Positions 37,901 to 45,753 of a DNA stretch of 64,000 bases are shown one piece after another. Source of the DNA: Micromonospora carbonacea (GTDB lineage: Bacteria; Actinomycetota; Actinomycetes; Mycobacteriales; Micromonosporaceae); the NCBI RefSeq assembly GCF_014205165.1, contig NZ_JACHMZ010000001.1, positions 1,338,001 to 1,402,000 of the forward strand, in the 5' to 3' direction. Made by a program: the position numbers and the translations under genes. The first letter of the stretch is position 1. Each line of letters opens with the position of its first letter. The notes under the pieces were generated by a model. That model was not told the DNA's origin and ran no database searches. It was given only the letters and a program-made list of their open reading frames with translations.

Positions 37901-38419
37901 GAGGAGATCCTCGACGAGGTGCTCGCGGCGGGGGAGAAGGCCCTGCTGTTCACCCAGTACGCCGAGTTCGGCGGGATGCTGCGCGGCCACCTCTCGGCCC
38001 GGTTCGGCCGCGAGGTGCTGTTCCTGCACGGCGGGGTCGGCAAGGCCGACCGGGACGCGATGGTGACCCGGTTCCAGTCGGCTGCGGGGCCGCCGCTGTT
38101 CGTGCTCTCCCTCAAGGCCGGCGGCACCGGGCTCACCCTCACCGCCGCCAACCACGTCGTGCACGTCGACCGGTGGTGGAACCCGGCGGTGGAGGACCAG
38201 GCCACCGACCGGGCGTTCCGCATCGGCCAGCGGCGGCGGGTGCAGGTCCGCAAGTTCGTCTGCGCCGGCACCGTGGAGGAGAAGGTCGCCGCGATGATCG
38301 CCGAGAAGCGGAGCCTCGCCGCGTCCGTGGTGGGCACCGGCGAGCAGTGGGTCACCGAGCTGTCCACCGAGCGGCTGCGCGAGCTGTTCGCCCTGGAGTC
38401 CGGGGCGGTGGTCGAGTGA
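34994..38419 (+). CDS. SNF2-family DEAD-like helicase
   Basis: 1141 residues. The N-terminal ~600 residues include the SNF2-associated bacterial domain (GFGVLLPGWWRRPSARLG). The helicase core follows: Walker A LADDMGLGKTVQLLALL near residue 695, Walker B VDEAQAIKN near 792, motif III AVTGTPVENRL, and the C-terminal RecA domain ending FRIGQRRRVQVRKF. GTG start after GGAGGGGGAG. It overlaps the SWIM protein gene by four bases; this SNF2-SWIM pairing is common in actinobacteria and suggests shared work on chromosomal DNA. Confidence 0.93.
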   Translation: MLVVHGAWLPGAGLVVWAEDSALPPQAPRRPGRAPRERPHPFAADHAALAAALASAVPRTGTPSARPASAGPQRPGSPSAPPQSTGPQAPAPAEPGSVLLRLPTRAGSPADSPELVRPAVAEPVRGPVTLAGWRAPALRYAPADALALLRGAGDRAGVPGATLRHLAELAGFAVDLVRRGRVLPGVAGAPEPRPTAFRPLDGASAAPHTAGAPRLAGRAARHPGTGAGGVRAAGPGRAGEVGARAVWRPLLTGADAAWARSLALALPPAGRAAAADVPAGELVADALDALTDAAARAALTRTVLTQGGRRSGAVPAWLAALTAPDGGFAAERAALAALRAELDDWQRDAAGGAVRASFRLVEPAVDPVADALAAALDPTAATATSVVTTAATAAAATATATAVTAGDDAGGPGGGAETGSDAGRWRVEFGLQAADEPGLVVDAGDVWRSPRTPPGLAGRLDSPQETLLAELGRASRLWPELDTALRTATPEALELDVEGAHRFLREGAPVLHAAGFGVLLPGWWRRPSARLGARLQARSRTAPGTVAAADGGFGLDALVDYRWEVSLGDESISAAELAALAELKTPLVRLRGRWVELDPGRLAAGLRLLRSAGELTVADLLRLGLAEADSADTLPVLEVVADGALGELLAGQAERRLVPLDPPPAFAGTLRPYQRRGLAWLAFLQSLGLGGVLADDMGLGKTVQLLALLAGDPPDAGPTLLVCPMSLVGNWQREAARFTPKLRVHVHHGAERARGDDFAAAVHAADLVLTTYSVAARDAVDLAGIDWHRVVVDEAQAIKNASTRQAEAVRALPARHRIAVTGTPVENRLADLWSIMQFANPGLLGPAASFRKAYAEPIERHGDADAAERLRRMTGPFVLRRLKTDSSIISDLPEKLEMEVLCNLTAEQAALYRAVVDDMLARIESTDGIERRGLVLAAMTRLKQVCNHPAQLLHDGSALPGRSGKLARLEEILDEVLAAGEKALLFTQYAEFGGMLRGHLSARFGREVLFLHGGVGKADRDAMVTRFQSAAGPPLFVLSLKAGGTGLTLTAANHVVHVDRWWNPAVEDQATDRAFRIGQRRRVQVRKFVCAGTVEEKVAAMIAEKRSLAASVVGTGEQWVTELSTERLRELFALESGAVVE

Positions 38420-39558
38420 CCGGCCCGTTCGCCGACTACGGGCCGCCCCGTCGTGTCGAGGGCGGGCTGCGCGCCCGCAGCACCCGGGGCGCGATCGGCC
38501 GGTCCTGGTGGGCGCGCCGGTTCCTGGAGGTGCTGGAGTCCTTCGCGCTGGGCACCCGGCTCACCCGGGGCCGGTCGTACGCGCGGGCGGGCCAGGTGCT
38601 CGACCTCCACGTCGCCCCCGGCGTGGTGACCGCCCGGGTGCAGGGCTCGCGTCCCCGGCCCTACCAGGTGCGGATCGCGGTGGAGCCGTTCCCGGCGGCG
38701 CTTTGGGAACGGCTGGAGGCGGCGCTCGCGGCGCAGGCGTTCTTCACCGCCCGGCTGCTCGCCGGCGACCTGCCGGCCGAGCTGGAGGAGGTGTTCGCGG
38801 CCACCGGCGCGCCCCTGTTCCCGGCCCGCGTCGACGAGCTGGACCAGCACTGCTCCTGCCCCGACCACGCGGTGCCGTGCAAGCACCTGGCCGCGACGTT
38901 CTACCTGCTCGCGGAGGCGTTCGACGCGGACCCGTTCGAGCTGCTGCACTGGCGGGGCCGCCGCCGCGCCGATTTGTTGGACCGGCTGCGGGCCCTGCGC
39001 GCCGCCACCGGCCCCGCACGGGACGACTCCAACCCGGGGCGGGACGACGGCAGCGGCGGGACCGCCGCGCCGGTGTCCACCGGGGACGGCCTGGACGCGG
39101 CGCGCACGTCCGACGGCCCGGGCGCACCGTCCACGGGCGACGGTCGGGCCGTGCCGGCCGTCGGCGCCGCGCGGGCGCTCGCCCCGCTGCCCGCCGCGCC
39201 GCTCGCCGACGCGGTCGACCGGTTCTGGGTCGCGCCGGTGCCGCTGCCGGACCGGCCGCCGAGCCTGGCGGCCGCGCCGGACCTGCTGCTGCGGCAGCTC
39301 GGCGCACCGGCGGCCGGGCTCGGCGGCCCCGGCCTGACCGAACGGCTGGGCCGGGCGTACCGGGAGTTCGGCCGGTTCCGTCCGGAGGCCGACCGTCCGG
39401 AGGCCGACCGTCCGGAGGCCGACCGTCCGGAGGCCGACCGTCCGGAGGCCGACCGTCCGGAGGCCGACCGTCCGGAGGCCGACCGCCCAGAGGCCGACCG
39501 CCCAGAGGTCGCCGACGACGGGGCGGCTACCACCAGCGGCGGCGGAACCGCCACATGA
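38416..39558 (+). CDS. SWIM zinc-finger protein with PEADR repeat tail
   Basis: 380 residues. The SWIM motif (CxCxnCxH) is HCSCPDHAVPCKHLAATFY near residue 140. Coupled to the SNF2 gene by a GTGA overlap. The C-terminal tail contains nine PEADR-type units, seven of them exactly identical at DNA level. Its last 32 bases overlap the convergent DUF3040 gene. It probably serves as the DNA- or protein-binding partner of the helicase; the exact role is unknown. Confidence 0.9.
   Translation: MTGPFADYGPPRRVEGGLRARSTRGAIGRSWWARRFLEVLESFALGTRLTRGRSYARAGQVLDLHVAPGVVTARVQGSRPRPYQVRIAVEPFPAALWERLEAALAAQAFFTARLLAGDLPAELEEVFAATGAPLFPARVDELDQHCSCPDHAVPCKHLAATFYLLAEAFDADPFELLHWRGRRRADLLDRLRALRAATGPARDDSNPGRDDGSGGTAAPVSTGDGLDAARTSDGPGAPSTGDGRAVPAVGAARALAPLPAAPLADAVDRFWVAPVPLPDRPPSLAAAPDLLLRQLGAPAAGLGGPGLTERLGRAYREFGRFRPEADRPEADRPEADRPEADRPEADRPEADRPEADRPEADRPEVADDGAATTSGGGTAT
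39381..39515 (+). repeat. 15-bp tandem repeat inside the SWIM gene
   Basis: The unit TCCGGAGGCCGACCG occurs seven times exactly (39381-39485), followed by two degenerate copies. It keeps frame and encodes PEADR repeats, so copy number can change without a frameshift. Confidence 0.95.
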
Positions 39559-39784
39559 CGGCGGCGTTGGCCAGCAGCACCGCCGCGAAGATCGCCCCGG
39601 CCGGTCGGCCGGCCAGGACGGTCGCCGCCGGCAGCGAGGCCCACAGCACGACGGTCAACAGCATCAGGTACCGGCCGCGACGGGCCCGGGCCCGATGGTC
39701 CAGGCGGGCGAAGAACTCCGGGTCGCTCTCCCGGAGCTGACGGGTGATCTGTTCGAACCTGCGCTGATCCTCTTTGCTGAGCAT
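39527..39784 (-). CDS. DUF3040 family membrane protein
   Basis: 85 residues: MLSKEDQRRFEQITRQLRES followed by two short membrane segments (YLMLLTVVLWASLPAATVLAG and GAIFAAVLLANAAVMW) and an RRRWW end. This matches small actinobacterial DUF3040 proteins. It ends inside the SWIM gene, a 32-bp convergent overlap. Confidence 0.85.
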   Translation of the reverse strand: MLSKEDQRRFEQITRQLRESDPEFFARLDHRARARRGRYLMLLTVVLWASLPAATVLAGRPAGAIFAAVLLANAAVMWRFRRRWW

Positions 39785-40228
39785 GGCGGTGCCTTCCCCT
39801 CACGCGTTCAGCGGTTCGGCGGCATACCCGCTGCGGTGGCGGCTCACGCGCTCCTGCTGCTGCTACTTTCGGTGGAGCGGGTGCGCCGTCGGCCCGCGCG
39901 GCACCTGAGCGCCCGCTTATCCCCGACTTAAGTTTCCCTGTGGCAAGCAACGGCGTGGCCGGCCGGCCGGCCGGGCCGAAATGTCGCGGCCAGGGCCGGC
40001 GGGTTCGCTTCCGCCCTGCTGGGGACGCCGGCGGCGGCAGGGCCCGGACCGGATTGCCCGGCGTCGGCGTTGAGCGCCGTCTTAAGTGCCCTCCGCGGCC
40101 CTTCCGCAGCGTCTTGAAGCCGTCTCCGCCCGTCGTTAACTTCCTGGGAACTCCTTGGGCAACAGTCGCCGCACCCGCCCCACCCCCGGGCTGGGCCCAC
40201 CGGCGCTTGACGAAAACGGGATTGGTAC
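39785..40228. promoter_or_regulatory. Gene-free region with candidate promoter for the DUF1800 operon
   Basis: No credible gene in 444 bp. A candidate sigma-70-type promoter lies at 40114-40142: -35 TTGAAG (40114-40119), a 17-bp spacer, -10 TAACTT (40137-40142), giving an untranslated leader of about 80 bases. CTTAAG occurs twice upstream, each time after GAGCGCC; its meaning is unclear. Confidence 0.5.
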
Positions 40229-42325
40229 ATGGCCGACCAGAACGTGCCACCGCGCCGACCGCGGGACGACCGCGCCTGGGACGGGCGACAGGACCCCAGC
40301 CCGGACGCCTACCGCGAGCACGGACCAACCACCGCCTACGGACCCACCGGCCACCAGCCGGGCCAGCTCCCGTACCACCAGGCCCCGTACCCCGGCCGCC
40401 CGCAGCCCGCGTACCCGACGGTCGCCGCGGCGGACCACGACGCGGCCCGCCGGGGCCCGCGCTGGGTGGGCCCCGACGGCCTCGGCGGGCCCGCGCGCCC
40501 CGACGGCCCCGGACTGCCCAACCTGGACGACGACGGCGAGCCCGGCCGCCGGGTGGGCCGCCGCCGCGCCCTCGCCGCGCTCGGCGGCACCGCCGCCGTG
40601 GTGGCCGGCGGCGCGGCCCTGGCGATGACCCCGCAGGTACGCGGGTTGCTCGACCTCGGCGACGCCCCGATCGGCGACGCCACCGGCACCACCGTCACCG
40701 ACGGCAGCTCGGTGCGCCCCGGCGGCCAGCAGCCCAGCACCGTGCGCACCTACACGGAGCAGAACGAGAGCTACATGGGCTCCCGGGCCGGCGCGGCGCT
40801 GAAGAGGAACACGCCCACCGGTGGCCGCACCTTCTCCGGCCCGGCCGCCGCCGCCGAGGCGACCGAGGTGACGGTCAAGACGGTGCTCGCCAAGGACCCG
40901 GTGCGGCACCTGGCCAGCCGGGCCACCTTCGGCGCCACCCCGAAGCTGCTCGCCGACATCAAGCGGATGGGCATCGACGCGTGGGTCCGCCAGCAGCTCG
41001 AACCCGAGAAGATCGCGCCCAGCGCCGCCGAGCTGAAGCTGTCCGAGCTGCCCACCCTCAAGCTCAGCCCGCAGCAGCTGCGCGACCAGCGCGACGCGCT
41101 CAACGAGCGGGGCGCGCAGCCGGAACGCGAGCTGGTCGACGCCACCATCGCCCGGCAGATCTGGTCGGAGCGCCAGCTCTTCGAGGTGATGGTCGACTTC
41201 TGGAACGACTTCCTGCACGTCGCCGCCGACTTCGACGGCGGCGAGATCTACCGGGCGTCCTTCGACACCGACGTCGTGCGCAAGCACGCGCTGGGCAGCT
41301 ACCCGGAGATGCTGGTCGCCGCGAACAGGCACCCCGCGCTGCTGCTCTACCTCAACCAGAACGACTCGCGCGCCGACGCGGTCAACGAGAACCTGGCCCG
41401 GGAGAACCTGGAGCTGTACTCCGTCGGCGTCGACGGCGGCTACACCGAGAAGGACGTGCGGCAGGCCGCCCTGCTCCAGACCGGCCGGGGCGTCAACGAC
41501 GGGCAGTACGTGTTCCGCCCCGAGCGGCACTACCTGGGCAAGGTGAAGATCCTCGGCTTCAGCCACGCCAACAACTCCGACGACCCGAAGAAGGCCGACG
41601 CGGCCATCGACGCGTACATCGCGTACATCGCGCTGCACCCGTCGACCGCGAAGTACGTGGCGCAGAGCCTCGCCACCCGGTTCGTCTCGGACACCCCGCC
41701 GAAGTCCCTCGTGGACCGGCTCGCCAGGACGTACGCGGCGAACAAGGGCATGATCAAGCCAATGCTGATGACGCTGTTCAGCTCCTCGGAGTTCTGGGCG
41801 TCGGTCGGCCAGAAGGTGCGCCGCCCGCTGGAGTACCTCGTCGCCACGTACCGCAGCCTCGGCGTCTCCCCGCAGGCGTCGCCGGCCTTCCAGCAGGGCG
41901 ACAACCGGCGCACCGCGTTCGCGCAGGGGCTGCGGCAGGTCCAGGACAAGATGCGCGAGCTGGGCCAGTATCCGATGGGCCAGCCCACCCCGGACGGCTA
42001 CCCCGACGTCTACGTCGCCTGGACCTCCGCCGGCACGATGGTCAACGGCTGGAACGAGGCCGGTGAGCTGCTCGGCGGCCGGCGCACCCAGTTCACCTAC
42101 ACCCCGCCGCAGAAGCTGGTCGCGAAGCCGCCGGCCACCGCCGGGGCGTACGTGGACGCGCTGGCCCAGCGCCTCGTGCACCAGAAGCTCAGCGCCCGGG
42201 AACGGGAGCTGATCCTCGACGTGGCCGGCGTCTCGGCGGGCACCCGGGTCGACGCCACGTTCGACGGGGCCGTCGCCGCCGTCGCGCGGGCGATCCTCGC
42301 GTCCCCCCAGCACCACCTGCGGTGA
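40229..42325 (+). CDS. DUF1800 family exported protein
   Basis: 698 residues. An unusual N-terminal ~105 residues rich in Pro/Gly/Tyr precede a twin-arginine-like sequence and hydrophobic helix (RRVGRRRALAALGG then TAAVVAGGAALA). The DUF1800 body begins near residue 228 (HLASRATFGATPKLLADIKRM) and contains WNDFLHVAADFDGG, ENLARENLELYSVGVDGGYTE and GRGVNDGQYVF. DUF1800 proteins are exported and routinely paired with DUF1501, as here; their biochemical role is unestablished. First gene of a five-gene run. Confidence 0.9.
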   Translation: MADQNVPPRRPRDDRAWDGRQDPSPDAYREHGPTTAYGPTGHQPGQLPYHQAPYPGRPQPAYPTVAAADHDAARRGPRWVGPDGLGGPARPDGPGLPNLDDDGEPGRRVGRRRALAALGGTAAVVAGGAALAMTPQVRGLLDLGDAPIGDATGTTVTDGSSVRPGGQQPSTVRTYTEQNESYMGSRAGAALKRNTPTGGRTFSGPAAAAEATEVTVKTVLAKDPVRHLASRATFGATPKLLADIKRMGIDAWVRQQLEPEKIAPSAAELKLSELPTLKLSPQQLRDQRDALNERGAQPERELVDATIARQIWSERQLFEVMVDFWNDFLHVAADFDGGEIYRASFDTDVVRKHALGSYPEMLVAANRHPALLLYLNQNDSRADAVNENLARENLELYSVGVDGGYTEKDVRQAALLQTGRGVNDGQYVFRPERHYLGKVKILGFSHANNSDDPKKADAAIDAYIAYIALHPSTAKYVAQSLATRFVSDTPPKSLVDRLARTYAANKGMIKPMLMTLFSSSEFWASVGQKVRRPLEYLVATYRSLGVSPQASPAFQQGDNRRTAFAQGLRQVQDKMRELGQYPMGQPTPDGYPDVYVAWTSAGTMVNGWNEAGELLGGRRTQFTYTPPQKLVAKPPATAGAYVDALAQRLVHQKLSARERELILDVAGVSAGTRVDATFDGAVAAVARAILASPQHHLR

Positions 42326-43737
42326 GGCACCCGATGGAGAAGCCGACGAGGCACCCGATGGAGAAGACCGTGCACCCGTTCCCCCTGCACCCCGAATGCC
42401 CCGACGTGCGCCGCCTGGCCGACGACCCGGCCGAGGCGCTGCTGCGGGCCGAGGCCGACATCGTCGCCGCCGAGAACGCCGCCGAGGCCGACCGCTACCG
42501 CCGGCTGGAGGCGCTGGAGGAGGCCCAGCAGGACGGCCGGGGCGTCACCCGGCGCACCTTCGTCGCCGGGGCCGCCGCCACCGCGACCGCCCTGGCCACC
42601 GCCCAGTTCGTCACCACCTCCGCCTCGTTCGCGGCGACGAAGACCGGCACCCTGATCCACGTCTTCCTCTACGGCGGGCTGGACGGGCTGAGCCTGGTCG
42701 CCCCGGCCGACGACCCGGTGCTGGCCAAGGCCCGCCCCGACCTGCTGCTCGGCGACGACTCCCTGGCCCTGGGCCGCGGCTTCAAGCTGACCAGCGCGTT
42801 CGCCCCGCTGGAGAAGTGGCTCAAGGCCGGGCAGCTCGGCTTCGTGCCGGCGGTCTCCGACGAGCGGCTGTCCCGCAGCCACTTCCAGGCCGCCGACGCC
42901 TGCAACCTCGGCGGGCTGCCCAACGAGACGGGCGGCCGGGGCTGGCTGGACAGCCTCGTCGACAACCTCGGCAAGGGCACCGCGTTCCGCAGCGTCGGCA
43001 TCGGCAGCACCCTGCCCCGGTCGCTGGTCGGCACCAACGGCGCGCTGGCCATCAACAGCGTCGGCTCGCTGCGGCTCAACGGCGACGAGAAGTACCGGGC
43101 GGCCACCGAGAAGGCGATCCGGGGCCTGTTCACCGGGATCAACCACCCCGTCCAGGAGGCGGTGCAGGACGGCCTCGGCGCGCTGGCCACCGCGCAGCAG
43201 CTCGCGGCGAAGCCCTACCAGCCGGCCGAGGGCGTGAAGTACGAGGGCGTCGGCTACGCGTTCCAGCAGCTCGCCCAGCTCATCAAGGGCGGGGCCAACG
43301 TCCGGGTCGCCACCGTCGGGATGGGCGGCTACGACACCCACGAGAACCAGGGCACCCGCCCCGGCGGGCAGCTGCACCGCCGCCTCGGCGAGCTGGCCGC
43401 CGCGCTGGCCGCGTTCTTCACCGACCTGGGCGACGCCGCCGCCGACGTCACGGTCATGGTGTCCAGCGAGTTCGGCCGCCGGGTCGCCTCCAACGGCGGC
43501 GGCACCGACCACGGCCACGGCGGCGTGGTCACCGTCCTGTCCGGCCGCAAGCTCGCCGGCTCGCTGCTGGGCGCGTGGAACGGCCTGAGCGACCTCGACT
43601 CCGGCGACGTGCCCGAGTACAACAACATGTTCGACGTGTACGGCTCCGTGGCGCAGGGCCGGTTCGGGCTCACCACCGCCGAGGTCGACAAGATCTTCCC
43701 CCGGCAGAAGTTCAACCCCATGAAGCTGTACGCGTGA
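42322..43737 (+). CDS. DUF1501 family exported protein
   Basis: 471 residues. A Tat-type sequence GVTRRTFVAGAAATATAL lies near residue 75, followed by the DUF1501 body (FLYGGLDGLSLVAPADDP; DERLSRSHFQAADACNLGG; VGMGGYDTHENQG; VMVSSEFGRRV; GTDHGHGG), an arylsulfatase/alkaline-phosphatase-like arrangement. The GTG start overlaps the DUF1800 stop (GTGA). The start region is duplicated in tandem (RHPMEK twice), giving several usable start codons; ATG 42333 and ATG 42357 are alternatives. Confidence 0.9.
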   Translation: MRHPMEKPTRHPMEKTVHPFPLHPECPDVRRLADDPAEALLRAEADIVAAENAAEADRYRRLEALEEAQQDGRGVTRRTFVAGAAATATALATAQFVTTSASFAATKTGTLIHVFLYGGLDGLSLVAPADDPVLAKARPDLLLGDDSLALGRGFKLTSAFAPLEKWLKAGQLGFVPAVSDERLSRSHFQAADACNLGGLPNETGGRGWLDSLVDNLGKGTAFRSVGIGSTLPRSLVGTNGALAINSVGSLRLNGDEKYRAATEKAIRGLFTGINHPVQEAVQDGLGALATAQQLAAKPYQPAEGVKYEGVGYAFQQLAQLIKGGANVRVATVGMGGYDTHENQGTRPGGQLHRRLGELAAALAAFFTDLGDAAADVTVMVSSEFGRRVASNGGGTDHGHGGVVTVLSGRKLAGSLLGAWNGLSDLDSGDVPEYNNMFDVYGSVAQGRFGLTTAEVDKIFPRQKFNPMKLYA

Positions 43738-45152
43738 CCCACCCGCAGACCCACACCGCCGGCCGTCGTACGGGCAACCCCGCCCCGCACGGCGGCCGGT
43801 CGGCTGCGCCCGTACCCCCGGCTGCGGTGCCCCGGCGCGGGCCCGGCGGCCGGCGGGCGCTGGTGGGCCTGTTCTGGGCGGGCCTGGTCGCCGCCGTGCT
43901 GCCGTGGTGGCTGGACACCCCCGCCGGCTCCCTGGACACCACCGCCGCCGCGCTGACCGCCGCCGGCCGGATCACCGGCCTCGTGGCCGGCTACCTGCTG
44001 CTGGTGCAGGTGCTGATGACGACCCGCCTCGGCGTGTTCGAGCGGTCGGCCGGCCCGGAACGGATCTCCCGCTGGCACCGGGACGTCGGCGCGACCCTGC
44101 TGGTCACGGTGCTGGCCCACCTGTCGCTGATCGTGGTCGGCTACGCGGCCGAGGGCGGCCGGTCGGTGCCCGGCCAGGCCGGCGAGCTGCTGGCCCACTA
44201 CGAGGACATGGTGGGCGCGTTCGCCGCGGCCGGCATCCTGGTGCTGCTCGGCCTCACCGGGGTCCGCGCGCTGCGCCGGGCGCTGCCCTACGAGCTGTGG
44301 TACCACCTGCACCTGGCCAGCTACCTCGCCGTCGTGCTCGGGTTCGGCCACCAGTTCAGCAACGGCGCGCAGCTGCACCCGCCGGGGCCGGTGCGCACCG
44401 GCTGGATCGCCGCGTACGCGCTGGTGGCCGCCGCCCTGCTCGGGGGCCGGGTGGTCGCCCCGCTGCGGTTCAACCTGCGGCACCGGCTGCGGGTGGCCGA
44501 CGTCGTCGCGGAGAGCCGCGACACGGTGTCGATCTACCTGACGGGCCGGCGGCTGCACCGGCTCGACCTGCTCGGCGGGCAGTTCCTGCGCTGGCGGTTC
44601 CTCGCGCCGGGCTGCTGGTGGCAGTCGCACCCGTTCTCCGTCTCCGCCGCCGCGAACGGCCGCTGGCTGCGGCTGACCGTCAAGGTGGTCGGCGCGCACA
44701 CCGCCGACCTGCGCGAGCTGGCGCAGGGCACCCGGGTCTGGGCGCAGGGCCCGGCGGGCACCTTCACCGCCGCCCACCGCCGCCGGGAGCGGGCCCTGCT
44801 GATCGCCGGCGGCAGCGGCATCGCCCCGCTGCGGGCCATGCTGGAGGAGCTGCCGCCGGGCGCGGCCCTGATCTACCGGGCCCGCACCCCCGACGACGTG
44901 CTGCTCCAGCGGGAGCTGGACTGGCTCGCCCAGGAACGCGGCACCGACGTCTGGTACGTCGTCGGCTCCCGCGACGACCCCGGCCCCCGGCAGGTGCTCA
45001 GCGCCCAGGGGCTGCGCGAGCTGGTGCCCGACGTGGCCCGCCGCGACGTCTACCTGTGCGGGCCGCCCGGCCTGATCGCGCAGGCGGTCCGCGCGCTGCG
45101 GGCGGCCGGCGTGCCCCGCCGCCAGGTCCACCGCGCCACCTTCGAGCTGTAG
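43734..45152 (+). CDS. Ferric-reductase-like membrane flavoprotein
   Basis: 472 residues. The N-terminal membrane domain has about six helices with paired histidines (RWHRDVGATLLV, LAHLSL, YHLHLASY, GFGHQF) suited to two b-type hemes. Then comes a cytosolic FAD domain (CWWQSHPFSVSAA) and NAD(P) domain (GGSGIAPLRAML; YLCGPPGLIAQAV). It carries electrons from NAD(P)H across the membrane. GTG start overlaps the DUF1501 stop. The downstream FMN_bind protein is the likely electron acceptor. Confidence 0.9.
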   Translation: MTHPQTHTAGRRTGNPAPHGGRSAAPVPPAAVPRRGPGGRRALVGLFWAGLVAAVLPWWLDTPAGSLDTTAAALTAAGRITGLVAGYLLLVQVLMTTRLGVFERSAGPERISRWHRDVGATLLVTVLAHLSLIVVGYAAEGGRSVPGQAGELLAHYEDMVGAFAAAGILVLLGLTGVRALRRALPYELWYHLHLASYLAVVLGFGHQFSNGAQLHPPGPVRTGWIAAYALVAAALLGGRVVAPLRFNLRHRLRVADVVAESRDTVSIYLTGRRLHRLDLLGGQFLRWRFLAPGCWWQSHPFSVSAAANGRWLRLTVKVVGAHTADLRELAQGTRVWAQGPAGTFTAAHRRRERALLIAGGSGIAPLRAMLEELPPGAALIYRARTPDDVLLQRELDWLAQERGTDVWYVVGSRDDPGPRQVLSAQGLRELVPDVARRDVYLCGPPGLIAQAVRALRAAGVPRRQVHRATFEL

Positions 45153-45176
45153 TCCTTCGCCGAGAGGTCCCCCGCC

Positions 45177-45752
45177 ATGCGTCGCGCGCTCCTCGCGATC
45201 ACCGGCCTCGCCGCCGGCACCACCGCCCTGGTGGTGCTCAAGGGTTCCCCGGGCGTCGGCCAGGCCGCCCACGAGCCGCCGGCCGTCGCCGCCCCGTCGG
45301 GCGGGGCCACCCCGCCGGCCGGCACCGCCACCCTCGGCGCGAAGCCCCGCGCCCGCGCCACCACCCCGGCCGCCACCCGCACCCCGTCGGCCCGCGCCAC
45401 CACGGCCCGGCCCACCACGGCCCGGCCCACCTCGGCCCCGCGCGCCACCACCGCCGCGCCGCGCGCGACGACCCGCCGGGTCACCGGGCCGGTCGTCGAG
45501 AACGAGTACGGCAACGTGCAGGTGCAGATCGTCGTCTCCGGCACCCGGATCGTCGACGCCGTGGCCCTGGAACTGCCCCAGGAGACGGCGCAGTCCGACC
45601 GGCGCAGCGAGCAGGTCGACGGCCGCTACAGCGGCCCCTCGGGGCAGGTCGTGCAGCGGCAGAGCGCCGAGGTGGACACGGTCTCCGGGGCGACCGCCAC
45701 CAGCGAGTCCTACCGGCGGTCGCTCCAGGCCGCCATCGACCGGGCCCGCTGA
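45177..45752 (+). CDS. Exported FMN-binding domain protein
   Basis: 191 residues: N-terminal signal/anchor (RRALLAITGLAAGTTALVVL), a Thr/Pro/Ala-rich linker (~30-100), then an FMN_bind domain ending in DTVSGATATSESY. Thr173 in SGAT is the residue expected to receive FMN in a phosphoester bond. ATG start 24 bases after the reductase gene. It likely takes electrons from the reductase outside the membrane; flavinylation would be done by the next gene, ApbE. Confidence 0.9.
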   Translation: MRRALLAITGLAAGTTALVVLKGSPGVGQAAHEPPAVAAPSGGATPPAGTATLGAKPRARATTPAATRTPSARATTARPTTARPTSAPRATTAAPRATTRRVTGPVVENEYGNVQVQIVVSGTRIVDAVALELPQETAQSDRRSEQVDGRYSGPSGQVVQRQSAEVDTVSGATATSESYRRSLQAAIDRAR

Positions 45753-45753
45753 G

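Noticed and set aside
34961..38164. A 1067-residue open frame on the - strand across the SNF2 gene
   Set aside because: Antisense shadow of the helicase; low-complexity R/G/Q/H composition and no motifs.
39381..39515. CRISPR-like or integron-like repeats
   Set aside because: Contiguous in-frame coding repeats (PEADR), no spacers.
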